DNA from: Combretum micranthum
Taxonomy: Eukaryota > Streptophyta > Magnoliopsida > Myrtales > Combretaceae
Direction of reading: 5' to 3'
Length of the DNA stretch: 64,000 nucleotides
NCBI GenBank assembly: GCA_024138025.1
Contig: JAMXBD010001109.1
Span: 372,001 to 436,000, forward strand
The translations under genes and the position numbers were made by a program. Shown one piece after another: positions 10,557 through 24,078 of this stretch. The notes under the pieces were generated by a model. The model was not told the origin of the DNA. It did not search any database and saw nothing but the letters and a program-made list of their open reading frames with translations. Position 1 is the stretch's first letter. The number at the start of each line of letters is the position of its first letter.

Positions 10557-13400
10557 TGTCATGCCTCAAGTTAGTCTAGTCGTAACAGTATTACTATATA
10601 CACTAACATATAACAAAAGCTCACCACTTAGCTTCTATCATAGTCTAGTACATACAAGGAACAAACGACCAATCCGGCCTAAAGCAGTGTTAGCTCAACA
10701 GTATAGCCTAAACAATTACAATAATATATGGATATTTCATCTCACACTAATAGAAAACACCATTAGAATTTTCTATAATTAATAAGTTACAGTCTTTAAA
10801 TCATACTAGGCTACCCAACTTACTCAATTGATACCATTAACTAAAATGAAAGTAGAAATGCAGAAAATAGATCTTCTAAATCCCTCTTATTCACACTAAC
10901 ATACCTGAGGATCCATAGTAATGTTAGCAGCTGCTACTTAAGTCAATCAAAACCTGGAAGAAAATCTATAAGGGAATGAGCAACCATGGCTCAGTAAGAG
11001 GGACAGAGGTAAAAATGCATTTATACAAGACAAACATGATTATCAAATAATTAATTAATGCAATACATGAACAAGTGTTAAGTCTCCTAGTTTGGTTTTG
11101 ATGATAACAAAACATGCATGAGTGTTTACTAACAAATTCATTAAGTGTACAATGCTTAAGTATGATCAAAGGTTTTAAGTATGATAACAAGTTTATGAAA
11201 ATGTTTTTCAAAAGAGATTCAATTCAGAAAGTATTTCAGAAAGTGTTTGGAAAGTTTTTCAAGAAGACAGTAACATTCATAAGGTAAATAAGAAGGTAAA
11301 TCTGCTGCTTATCAAGACGAAAGTAACTGTCACAGAGTACCTTAGAAGGTTGACCTGCTATACGGAAAAAGCTGCAAAATGACAAACAGAAAATTGTAGA
11401 ATGATTTTTCTTCAATTAATTCATTAATTTGAAGACCCAGCATCAAAGTTGAATATATTTGGGTAGTACATTCAAATGTTCTACTAAGTTGGTTCAAATA
11501 TCCATGGGGATTAAAAATTAAATTAAAGTTCAGATTTAAATTATGATATTCGAATGATATTACAAGTGCAATTGAGGTTTTCATTGCAGATTTATTTCAA
11601 ATATTTACAAGATTATTTTACCACGATTTGATGAGGATTTTTGATCAAATATATAAGCACCTAAAGTCGTGTTAAATTGGTTCAACAAAGCTGGAGTTAT
11701 TTATAGAAGATAGAGAAGATATGGTTCCTATTTTTTGGGGATATTTGATACGTATTGAAATTCGAATTTAAAGGATAAGAATTGTTATATTTATTAGAGA
11801 TACATCAGGCCACGTGATTAGAAGATAAATGAGAGATTATATCATATTTAAATTCGAATTTTTGAATGTTGCAGCAGCCAAACAAGATAAGTCCACATCA
11901 GCAACTTTCCATGGATTTCGAAATATCTCTAACAACAACTCTATCTAAAGATACACTTTTAGCCATTGAAGTGAGCATTATTTATCAGCAAAGAAGGAAG
12001 AAAGAAAGCAGAACTTGGCACAAAAAAGTCTATACGATTCTCTAAAAAATACTGCCATAAGCGTGCTTGAAAATTCCATAGAAAATTTATGTTGTTGTTG
12101 TGTTAATTCTTGAGAACATTTAATCTTGCTCTTTGATTTGATTTATACACTTTTGTATGAGATTGAGAGTTACAAGTAGGCTCAGTAGATTGATTGTTAG
12201 CTTGAGGAAAGCTTGAAGAATCAAGCTAAGTGCATTATAGCCAAGTGCTTTGGCAAAGAAATCTTGTAACTCATTGATTGTTGATTGGATAGTGGAACAT
12301 ACCGATGTGGAATACCGGGTCCCCGGCTTGGTGCTGGAAGAAAGGACCGACGCTTGAGGTGAAACCTCTATAAATCGATTTTGCACTCTCTATTCCTTTA
12401 TATCTTTTTAATTCGTGTATAATTAATTGTTTTTCTTAGCCGTGAAAATGCTCAGAAGCTAAGTCAAAGAGTATTTTCAATATTCTTTTTTTAAGTAGAG
12501 AGTTCATCAAATAGTAAAACTGGAAATTATTTTTGAACTTGTTGTTTGATCTTTTGTGGATTTGAGTAACTTTGTTTAATCTGAATTTTGTTTAAAGTTA
12601 TTGGTTATTAAGTTTATTGATTTAAAGCAAGTTTTAAAGCCAATATAATTTGAGTAACTAAGTTGTGTGAATTTGGTTGAATTTTTGAAAAGTGAAATTT
12701 TTATTAATAACAAATTCACCCCTCTCTTGGTTATTCTTTTGGGACCAACAACAAGCAAATGTTATTTGTACAACGTTACAAAGACTATCATGAGACTAGA
12801 GAAAATAACCCCACTTTAGGCTGGGTTGAGGAGCTTATAACATAATGCAACACAACTATTAATCAAACTCAAGCTTATGCAATGAAGCCACAGCTCCTCC
12901 CAATACCTCCTTGGACATGTTCCCAACCTCACTGCAACCTCATCTCCTATCACTTAGTTCGGCCTTAAGGATAGGAAAAGGTGGCTTTGCTGACTCTCCT
13001 TAAGATCGGTGTTTAATCATAGAATCTTAATGACCCCCTGCTGGGCTTCAATGCGTGACATTTTAATAATTTAGTGAAAGTTTTATTCAGTACCATGTAA
13101 AGGCAATCAATCAATTTGCAAACACTTTAAGAACATCACAATTCACCACAATAATATAATACGAAGTTCAGATACCAGTCAACAAGTTAGGGACAAGCAC
13201 ACGCATTACATGCACACACCCAAGTTATTCTACAATCACAACCATTGATACACTTCAACCTCTAAGTACCTTAAAATGGTGGTCCAAAATATGGTAAAAC
13301 ATCGATTGCTCTTACCTCTAAGGTAGATACACTTAGAATGTTATACTCCACATCATCGGTGATTCCTATGAAGGTCTACATTTAATTTTCACATAAAATT
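10557..13400 (-). mobile_element. Possible minus-strand LTR-derived segment, split by a solo LTR
   Basis: The first 14 bases, TGTCATGCCTCAAG, match at 13 of 14 positions the complement of the last 14 bases of the Del/Tekay-like LTR that ends at 23007. This suggests an inverted LTR end of a related family. The segment is interrupted by the 11076-12750 solo LTR and continues to about 13080-13400. The far end and a target duplication could not be fixed, so extent and identity are uncertain. Confidence 0.35.
11076..12750 (+). mobile_element. Solo LTR (copia-like), 1675 bp, target duplication ACAAG
   Basis: It starts TGTTAAGTCTCC and ends GGGACCAACA, so the termini TGTT/AACA are inverted. Identical ACAAG direct repeats flank it at 11071-11075 and 12751-12755. 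The opening text (TTTTGATGATAACAAAACAT) and the closing text (TTCACCCCTCTCTTGG) resemble Ty1/copia LTRs of the SIRE/Maximus type. That family assignment is from memory of such LTRs and was not checked. No coding sequence lies inside, so it is a solo LTR. Confidence 0.85.
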
Positions 13401-16390
13401 ATAGAAAAGTGTATTTAATTTTTAATCATAATATTCAATGTATATTCTTAATCTTTTAATCTAAATAGAAACTTTAAGTTACTTATATAAATATAAATCT
13501 ATAATAATCATTATCTTTCATTATAAAATTTAAATGCAACTTTAATGATGTAAGGTTTTAATATATTTTATTACTTATCAACCGTTATTATTTGATATGT
13601 CCTGTAAAATAATTTATGAATACCTCATGTAAAACTTTTGCTTTAGAAAACTAATAAATAAAAGTAAAACATTACTTATAGTATATCATCTTAATTATGT
13701 CGAAATGTACTATTATATCGGAAAGATTTGTCAAAAGCCATGTTTCTAGTATCGTCATAAAATATTTCGTATTATTATAATTAATGTGAGACTGTTAATG
13801 TCCTTTAATTGTATCAAGTTTTGAACAGCTATAGAATAGAATGATATTAAAAAAAAAAAATACAAGAACATAAATAGGCATAAGCATCACAATTTAATAA
13901 TACTACGAACATACTAATAAAAGAGCTAAAATTAGGTCTAGTAGTATAATCAAATGATATTAGCTTTTTTTTTTTACAACAACATGTTTTAAACGAATAT
14001 ATATGGAAGGAATAAATTTTCAAGTAGTAGTACTATATCATATTGGAGCCTTACCATACTTAAATTACATACATAGACTAAATTTATCAAAAGTATATCA
14101 TTGAAACATGCAACTATCAAGTTTACTTTTACAAATCTTATATAATATTAAGTTAATACTTTCTTTTATCAAAGGGGGTTCTAGTGTAGAAGCCCTTTTT
14201 ATAATAGCACATGTGAAAGTTATTTTGAAACAATTAATTATATCATTTAACATGGAATTGGAAAAGAATTTAATGTCAGTTTGCTTAATTCTTTTAGCCA
14301 AACATACATAAGTCAGTTTATTGTAGAATACATTTAAGGCTAATAAACCAATCTGACAAAAAAGTTTTCAGGAAAGAGGTTCACATACCTTTCTTTAGCA
14401 CCAAAATGTTTCCTAGAAATATTCTTATGCCTTTCTTCAGTAAGTAATTTATTCTTCTAGAACAATCTGACATTTCAAAAAATGATTATACTGATTTATT
14501 TAGGTAAGAAAATGGGTACTAAACCCATTTTGAGACTAAAACATCCAATAATGGCTGTTCACCACAGATTTAATATTATATAATTCTTACATATCAACAT
14601 TTTTAGATTATTTATAATTTAACATGTATATTAATTATAAAATCATCTAATTTACTAGACAAGTAGGACTAAATAAGAAATGGGCCAAGGTGTGATTATT
14701 CTTATTCGCATATAAATTAATTCAATGGAAGCAAGATCATTCAAGAATTTGTTTATAATTTATTATGATTAGGCAATTAACAAATAACGTGCAATTTTTT
14801 TTTTTTTAGGAATTCATCGATTTGATAATTTTTACATGGAACTATGTTAGAACAATGTCATTTCACTCATTTTATTTTATTATTTTGTAGTTGATTTAAT
14901 ATTTTTATTAACTATATGAGATTCCAAGTAAAATTAAAGGCTTATCGACATGATGCTTTCTGTTATCCTTCTAGTTATGAGCCCTCCACCGACAATTTTA
15001 GCTAAATAACGAAGCCCTCCGATCCACTGCTCTTGATCAATTAGTTTCGCCCGCCCATAAAATTTTTGTAACTCCTTAATACATCTAATAACACATCTTG
15101 TTGGTTTAGAATAGTTTCCAAAGGGTAAAATTGTTAGTTTAATGACTTAATATTACTTTCACATGTGCCTTAATGTGGCATTACATCTTGTTTAGCCTAG
15201 TTGATGAAGTTATTTGCTGCTCACTGTTGTTGATTTTTGCCAAATATTTGAGAAATTTTACTAATGTAATTTTCTGCTACTGCATTATTCCATGCAAAAT
15301 CATTTCAACACATCCAATCTTAAACTAGCTTATTTATTGAGATGAAAGACGTGTCTTTATTTATTTTTTTTCTTTTTTTTACCAAAATTTCAATTATCTA
15401 AATGAATCCTCACTATGTCAAGCATATTTCCTGCATATTACATGTACGCTTTGGTTATTATCGTTTTCATTTATTTTAATTCATATATATATATATATGT
15501 ATATATTAGAAGAATTACTATCTTATTAAAATATGTATTACATGTTAGATTCAATTTATGACTATACATATACGTTGAGTATTGCATTAAGTGGTATTAA
15601 AAATTTTAGAAGTTAACTACTGCTATTTTTTTTTAAGGTCTCCTTACATTTCGGATTTAAAGTCTCATTATATTTGAAAATTCAAAATTTAAGTAATGTT
15701 AATTATCAAGTGATATTAAATTGAGATTTTATGGCTTCATGTACATTTCTTTCTTGAGGTCACTTGGTCAAATTTTCATATCCACTTCATAAGATCTAGA
15801 CCTTAACCATAAATGTTTCTTAAAGATCTTAATCCTATATGTTTTAATTCTAAATCTATTTCAATGTTTTACATGACACACACCACAACATAAGGAAAGA
15901 GATCTTGCTGTCATTGGCAAACAAGCTTACTTTGGACAAAAATCCTCTAGAAAAGTAAAGTTTTGAATAATCTAAAAAGGAAATGGAGCAACATGATGCT
16001 AAGGACTTGATCTTTCCAACCATACTCGAGGGAAAAACTCCATAAAAGAACCTATAAAACTAGAAAAGCACCTGTTGAAAAAAAAAAGTTTTAGAAATAA
16101 AGCAAGTAGATAAAATGATGATGTCGAGATGGAGAAAGACATCTTGCTATTTATAAGCTAAAATGCAAAGAAATAGTAATGGAGAGTGCTCACAATATCT
16201 CAGAATGTTAACAAACACTCAACCCCAGCCATTCGATTAATACAACCACAAGCCGACGATCTGTAAGGGATAATCATTAATATACATATGGCACAAAATC
16301 TCAACATACGAAGGTAGCCAACGGATAATGGTCAAGTCTAAGACAAGATAAGAGATAAATGACAAAGTTACGGAGTAACAATAAAGACGG
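13400..16390. other. AT-rich intergenic or decayed-element DNA, nothing recognised
   Basis: About 3 kb with no convincing reading frame, no RNA gene and no clean repeat ends. Poly-A and poly-T runs (near 13849, 13965 and 14800) and a short (TA)n near 15487 are the only visible structures. Confidence 0.5.
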
Positions 16391-16544
16391 AAAATATATA
16401 TTTATTAAAAGGGGGGACCATTACATTAAATGGTTGGAATCCCAACTGAAAGGAAAAAATGAACATTAAGGAAAAAGAAGAACAGAAGAATAAACATCAT
16501 TCCCTCGCCTAGTCCTCTTTTAGCTCCTCCACAAACCAATCAAT

Positions 16545-19500
16545 CTAGGAAGCAGGTAAATCTTCGCTCACCACTTCACTTATCGAGCCTATCAGGGGAA
16601 CCCCTGCACTGGGTAACCCCAACCTTTGGTCATCCCCAATAAGGGAGGCTTCCCCAACTTTGGGCTGATCAGTTCGATCTATGGAAGCAACACTAGGGAA
16701 TGATCCGAATGGTGGATCCCCATCAAGGTTTTGAGCCACCTGCTCCCCTTCACAACCTCATCCTCATCTTCTTCAGCATCCTCTTCTTCCTTCAGCACCA
16801 TCACTCTGGCCGGAAGATAGGAATAGAAGTTAGAATAGTGATCATGGATGTGCTTGATAATCTTACCGATGGCTCCCTACTCGATTTCTAATTTTCGTTC
16901 CGCCCATGCCTCACTATCGAAATAACCATTAAAGGTAAAGCTCGATTTTACATTGACCAAAGGCAGTAACTTCAGCCTTGAGAGCTCTAACGCACTCACT
17001 TCATTCACCATGCTCTCTTTGAGCCTTATATAGGACTTCATAAATACTTCTCTAGGCCTAATTTAGCCTTAGCGGCTGAAGCTTGGAACTCATCCCTTTG
17101 CAACATCAGTTGTGCTTCGTGGGAATGAAAACCAGATCGACTGTCTGCCAACTCCCTTTGATTATCCTCTAACAATTGCTAAATCGATTATTTTCAACAC
17201 AAAGCTCTTGATTATCTCAGTAGAGCTCGTGCCTCTCCTCATTAAGTAGTCATATCTCATTCCAAGCGGCTGACTCACAACTCCTCAACTTGAACTACAA
17301 AACCTCGATTTTTCTATCGACAATTAGCTTTTCTTCCTTATAACGATTAACTCGTCAATCCCTCGTTTGAAACCTCTACTCATGGATGGCATAGTTAACT
17401 TTCAATCTGCATTAAAGGGTACAATACTAAGCATAAATATTATAATAAATCAACTCATGGCAGGAGATAAACCTACCTCCTCTAAATGCCTATCTCGATT
17501 GGAACACTCTAATCTTAAGCAATCAATCTCTTGTTGAAAAGTCCTACCACACAACGTTACCTTCACAACACTCTCAGTATTCTCTACGAGCAGATAAAAT
17601 TGTAAATGGGAAATGAAACACCCTAACTGATGATCCCTTTCCGATTGAACACCTAAGGAAAACAGACAACGACCTTCATGCAACAATCTAACTTGTTTGA
17701 TTGGCCCCTATTGGATAATAATAAGAGAAAAGGAAATAATCAACTTAAATGATCCCTCACCCTCAACGGTTATAAGAATATATTCCTCATGGTGACTAAA
17801 ATTGATCTCTACCGGATTATCTGGACGACGACTAGTACCTGGAGGATACATTACTCCCACAGCAACACCAATGCTTTACTATCATCTCCTTAAATAGAAG
17901 GAGATCTATTACTAGTAAAAGGAACAATAGAAACCCTAGTGTCATCTTTATGGGACCTTTTCACAGGGGTCTGGGATAATCTAGGACCCCCCAATGCTTT
18001 CTCTCTTGGAACCTGAAGACGCCAAGAGTGCCTTCCCCTTCTAGTTACCAAATCCTTAGCAGTTGAACGGTTACCCTACACATCCCATCTTCCATTGGAT
18101 GGTTTCTTCCTCCCTTTGTCCCTGGATGGGCTTAGATCATAGAGCCGACTAGTGTCTTCAGCTCTTCCTTTTCCAGTATCACCTGAAAAAGAAATAAATC
18201 AACGACCAAACATAGCAATGTAAAAACGGCTAAGCTCACAACCATTTCTTCCTCAAACAACATTCCTTAACAAATAGACAACCTTGAATGCCTAGAAATC
18301 ATGCTCAAGTCATACTTGGAGCATCCTTTTCGCTCTCTTTAAAGAAGACCTATGGTATGAAACAAGGCCCCTGCTCCACATAAAATTCACCAACTGAACG
18401 ATGCCATCCCATAATAGACTTGAGCTTTACTAAAGTCTCTTGATCGTTAGTAAGCAATGTGCATTGAGGAAGTTTTAGAGGCAAATTCACCCAACAGGTC
18501 ATGAACGAAAACTCCTTCTCCATCTCCATGATGATGAATTTACCCTTCCAATCTTTCACGCTTGAATCTAACCTAATGCAAAAGGATAGCTTTTGAATTT
18601 GTTGCAGTTGCACCCATTCATTACTTAAACATTTAATCACGAAGAAGTGTTGAAGCAACTACAGAGAAAGTGTAAACCCCAGAATTTTTCATAACTCTTA
18701 GAAAATAATCCTAGAGTTAAATACCGAAAGTCAAACTAAGTCAACATGCAACCCTAGACTTGATTAAACAATCCCGGATACTAAAAAATATTTAATAAAT
18801 CATAAAAAATAAAACATAAATTTTGAACAAAAAATATAACACGGTCAAAAACCCCAAATTTTATGATCTTATGAATAAATCAAAAAGCCTGAAGTCAAAT
18901 CGGAACCCTAAAGTCAACCTAGAGCAATAATAAACTCTAGTGAATTTAGATCCGACAATCCCGCACTCTAAACCCTTGAACAATAAAATTTAGACAATCG
19001 TAGATTATAGTCCGTAATAATATAATAAAGCTTAAAAAGATCAGATTCGTCAAATATTTGATTGTTCTGAACCTGAACGGGATCAGTTCTTGAAAAACAT
19101 GTCTTAGGGTTCGGGATAGTAAAAATATTCTAGAAATCAATATAGATTCGTAATTTCTTAAGGATTCATAAAATATCAGTTTCGTAATTTTTCGGTATCT
19201 AAAAATATCATATATAATATTTTTACGCGTATTTTTTTTACTACCGGTAATTTATTTGTCTTGTTTACTATTCATTGTACTATCCTTACTATTCAATACT
19301 ATTCACTTATCTCTATTTTCTTACTACTTATTTTTACAACCTATATATCTATTTCTTACAATTTTATTTTTCCATAAAAATTTTACACCACACATTACTA
19401 AACTTCTTTTATACTTTTCTTCTAAAATTAATTTTTAATTACTCTTCCCCTTCATACCATCAATTTTATTTCTTTTTTTATTTTTTCAACTAACTACAAT

Positions 19501-22500
19501 TTCCCTCCAGCTTTATCTATAAATATCCTTTATTTCCTTCACTTCTTACACGCTTTTCTTTTACCATAACAAAACTCTACCAAAATCATTTCTCAACATC
19601 TCTATCTAATTTTCCTCTCTAAAATTCCCTTCTCAACTCTCTCTTCTTTCTATAAAACTACCATCCACATATTACTACCAAAACTTCATATATTCTTTAA
19701 CTAACAAATAATTTTAGGTAAAGATTCCTACATTCATCTTCATGTCATGTAACGTAACATAACTATAGTATATATTTCCCAAATTCAAGGGTGTTATGGA
19801 AGCAATAATATGTTTATGTTTTGTTCTTGTTCATACAAAAATTTTATTGTTATGTTGATATTATATTATGCTCTATTTATTTCTTCTAATCTAACTTCTA
19901 TATATTATTAAATATATTTATGTATATATAGATATATTTTTTCCTTGGATCATATAAGCTCATTAATATAATATTTATTTATGCTCATGCAATTTATTTT
20001 TTTTTTCTTGCTATTATATTAAGACTAGTCTTTCTAGTCTTAAACTTGTCCTCATCAAGTCAAAACAATTTTTCTTCTTTCTCTTTGGACTTATCCATGA
20101 TCTAAGTCCAAGGATCCTTAAAATAAATCTAAGAGTCCCATGATTTTCTTATCTTCTTAAAGGACTTGCTCATGTCTAAGTTCAGGAAGTCTTGATACAA
20201 GTTAAGACTTCTCAATACTTGACTTTTATTATGTTCTTATTTCATTCCTATATCTTCCATCTTTCATATTAATTATTTTTGTCATGTTGCTTAATTATAA
20301 ACTCATGTTCATGCATGATCGTGTTGTTGTTGTCTTAATAAAAATAAGAGAATTTCTTTCTTTGATAAAGAAAATAAGTTAAGCTCACTATAAAAATATA
20401 ATTTCATTACTTAGGAAAGGTTCTATTAAAATTTAGAATTTTGTTCCAACAAAATGCTTTTTCAAAAATTTTAGACGAGTTTATCATAGATTTTAGTGTT
20501 GTTATTATGCAAGACTTTTTTCAAGTTTAACTAAGTAATTCTTTACTCTCTTTTCAAACTACCAAAATAAAACTATCATTTAAAATCTTAAGGTTGATAA
20601 TTCTTTGTCACATAAATTTTTCTTAAAAACTTATTTATAAGATTATAACCAACACTTTAACAAACACTAAAAACCAAACAACTTTTCTAAGTCAAGTTTA
20701 AAATCAACTCATTAGTTAAAAACCTACTTAGAAATAAATCAGTATACAACTTAAGGAACTAAGTTTTAAGAAGTAAAAATCCATTTTCTTTTATGATATT
20801 AAGGGAATACAAATAATAGTTATAATAATTAAACACTCACTTGTGACAAACTAAAGATTTTTCCAACAAAGGTCCATGTATTGAAAAAATATGGATTTAG
20901 AAAAGAGTTATTGTGAGAATAAGAATTTAAAACAAGCTATTCCTTTAATTTTCCCCATAAACTAAAACTTAAAACGTTTTTATATACAACTTAGAATAAT
21001 TTTCCTCATTGGCTAAAAGAAGTTTAATATAAGGATGGAATAATCAAAAGCTTGACATAAATATAAAACCATGATTTTTCTATAGTTGAGTTTCATATTT
21101 ACAAAATCTAAGAATTTAGAGTTTCATTTATGAATCAACTTAAGAAAATTTCCATAAGGGAATATATTTAGAGTTTTATACCACCAACAAGTAAAACCGT
21201 GTCTTATAAAATAAATTATTAAATAGAATTCTTTTCAAATATGAGACTTTTAGGATTTCAAAATATAGTGAAACATGATTTCCTTGTTGATTGAGTCACA
21301 TGTTTACAAACTAGCAAATTTAATCACAAGCCAGTGAGTGATTTTTCACTAAACTCTATCTTTCACAAATATTATTTACAAATTTTATTTTTAAGACAAT
21401 ATCACTATGATCATGCATATAATATAAGCCTATGTATATATTAAAAAGGATTTTTCAAACTATATATATATATATATATATTTATATGTTTGCTATGGAA
21501 TTTTTGGATGAAATAGAATTGAGAAAATTACAAATTACAGCTGGAATTTTCATGCTAGAGCTGTACCGATCCAGTTTCGAACACGAATGACTTCAAATGA
21601 TCAAAATAACATCATAAATAGATAGATCTTTTCGAGTATATAGAAAACGACATCTTATATTCATAATTATGAGTTAAAACGAGCAAGTTATGGTCATTTT
21701 AAATTGAGGTTTCACATAATGCGATTTTTGAAAAAAATCATGAAATAAAATTAGAAAATTTGAGTAGAATTTCCATGAAATACTCATTCTTGATTTTTCT
21801 TTTGTTTAGGTGATGAGGAATACGGGATTCCCCTTCCTGAGGATTACTACGGTTAAGAAGTTTACGATATGGACGAGTGAGTTTTCCCTTTTGATTTCGT
21901 TACCTTACTTGTCCTTGTAGATAGTTGCACTAGATCTATAGGTACAAGATAAAATGAACATGTATGGGGTATGGGGTATGGGTTTATATGTATATGTTCT
22001 TATGTATGTATGATAATGAATGCTAAGCATATCAAACCCACAAATGGTTGTGTAAGTATATCATTAATATTACATGTTGCTTATGTGTATATGATGTTGT
22101 TCGATCGCCCTTAAGTATACCTTAATCATACTCAGCTTTGATATAAATTAAATGGACATGCATTGCATCTATCGAGTCACATGTCGAAAGCTGCTACTCC
22201 TATGCGAAGAATCGGAAGGTTCGAGGCCAAGAAAGCCCGAGGTCGTGCTTATTCTTAAGAAACTAAGGCATACTAGAGATACATTCCAAGGATGAGCCAC
22301 ACTAATCGATCGCTGAAGGTAGGAGGCGCCCGAGCACTAGTAGAAGGAGATTGCGAAGACCTTCAACTATTATTCCCTAACCCTTGATACAAAGGGATAA
22401 ATCCATTCTATATATGGTTTCCGAATAACCATATATATTTGTGTAATCATGTGATTGTTGCATAGCATGCATAGCATATGCGTGAAAATTAGTAAACTTG

Positions 22501-23619
22501 CTTGAATCACGATGCGAATAAAAAGGGATATCTCACTAAGCTCGTTGTAAACTTACACCCCCATAGGCTTTTGTTGAAACATGTATGTTTACAATTACGT
22601 TCGAAGATTGAAATATTAAGAAAATCGTTGGTGAATCTTTGAGCTCTTGTGGAAGAAGTGGAAACATATGATAAATTTATTTTCATGAAATTTCTTTATG
22701 AGTCATATATGATATGTTAATGTTGTGGAGATTATTAGAAAGTGTATTTGTGTAATCCCGAAGACATTAGCGATGGTATGCCCCTAAGAATTGTAATTGA
22801 CCTTACTTATGTTTTATGTTGAGTATTTCTCTTACCTTGTTTCTTCTTTGTTATCAAAGTAAATTACACTACTCCGGTGCATTTCCTTTGATATGTTGTA
22901 CTCCTTGTGCACGATGGAAGCTTTTGTGTGACCAAGGGAGTCATTCTTATGTTTTAATATTGTGTACGATGGACTGCCATGTTTAAGATACCCCTTGGGG
23001 CATGACAGAAGATCTTTGACATAAGCTTATGCACAAAGCCTCAAAAGCAATCATTGACTACCATGAATTCAACATTAGCCAAGCAAGGCTCTAGTTAAAA
23101 TGGTTTAGCACTTCCTCATAAAAATCAGATAGCAAAAAAAGCAAACCAAACTCTAAACACCTAGTATAAACACAAAACCTAGACCCATGGACTAAAGTTA
23201 CTCGATCACTCAGCCTCATAAGAGTAACGGAATAATCAATGGGCCCTTCTGCAAAGTGATGATCCCACGCTTTATGAAGAGTATCCTTAGAAGCTTTGCT
23301 ATGAAAGTTATTAGGTCCATTACCAGCAACTAAGTCAGAAGGAGAATTAAACACGTCCCTAAGATGTCCCGTGTCTACTCCAGCCACCTCATAAGTCTTT
23401 ACTGCAAGACTCTGCCGCTACAAATAACTATGCACTGTCATAAAGAGGGTAGAATAATCATCTATGGCAGGACTATATGTGTTTGTCCTAGTTTCCATGA
23501 CTTCCTAGGCAAGGGTAATATGTATTGTTAAAGGAATGGGAGGAAAAACCCCAAGGTTTCTCCCATGAAAAGCCCCACTAACAATACAAGACGAATTACA
23601 ACTCTCACCAGCCATCATT
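16545..23619 (-). pseudogene. Antisense ORF of the Tat element (transposase_28-like), split by an LTR
   Basis: Read on the minus strand, the frame opens with MMAGESCNSS near 23619. It passes a block ending in SDFYEEVLNHFN near 23095, and is then cut by the 18671-23007 LTR. It resumes with FVIKCLSNEWVQLQ and VKDWKGKFIIMEMEKEF at 18350-18658, which resembles the conserved Trp-Lys stretch of Pfam transposase_28 proteins. Further on come coiled-coil text (QQEIDCLRLECSNRDRHLEE, near 17460-17540) and an acidic stretch near 16750-16800. Stops interrupt it throughout. Such antisense ORFs downstream of pol are described for Tat/Retand-type elements, and their role is unknown. The family match is by eye. 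Confidence 0.6.
18671..23007 (+). mobile_element. Del/Tekay-like gypsy LTR, 4.3 kb, apparently solo
   Basis: It begins TGTAAACCCCAGAATTTTTC and ends CTTGGGGCATGACA, the pattern of chromovirus Del/Tekay LTRs. A TATA box (TATAAATA, about 19518) sits 0.85 kb from the start, and a GACGAGTGAGTTTTCCCTTT block, typical of the 3' half of such LTRs, lies near 21874-21893. The flanking pentamers, GAAAG on the left and GAAGA on the right, match at only three of five positions, so the target duplication is imperfect. The segment splits an antisense ORF and has no internal coding. 4.3 kb is long for one LTR, so internal insertions are possible. Confidence 0.7.
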
Positions 23620-24060
23620 AAAAATATGATCACAAGAAGAAACAAAAATGTTGAAATAATCACCGAAATGAGCAAAAATGCGAAGAATACAACTAAGTAC
23701 CCCTAATGGATATTTATAGACCCTTATAAAAACCTTGAAAAAAGAATGCAATGATAAAGGAGAACAAAGAAGAGTTATCCTCAATCATCGGATGTACCTT
23801 GACTGCTGAATCGATGGCTCAAATTAAATTACATAAAATGACGTCATCTAATAGAGTACGGAATGCTAACCACGGACCATGAAGTGTCATGTCATCACAT
23901 ATTATGCTTTCTCGCCAATAACACAAAAAAGGCATTTCATGAAAAATGACTTCGATAGGCCCAAGTATAAGACTAAAAGCGGACAACTTTAGTGAATCGA
24001 TCACCTCTCCAGCTCTACTCGATCGACCTTTATATTCAACTTACTCCCATTGCCCATAAA

Positions 24061-24076
24061 GGGAGTGAGGAGGACA
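24061..24076 (+). other. Probable polypurine tract of the Tat element
   Basis: The purine run GGGAGTGAGGAGGA lies immediately before the proposed 3' LTR start (TGTTGATGG at 24079). This is the expected place for the plus-strand primer of reverse transcription. Confidence 0.5.
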
Positions 24077-24078
24077 AC

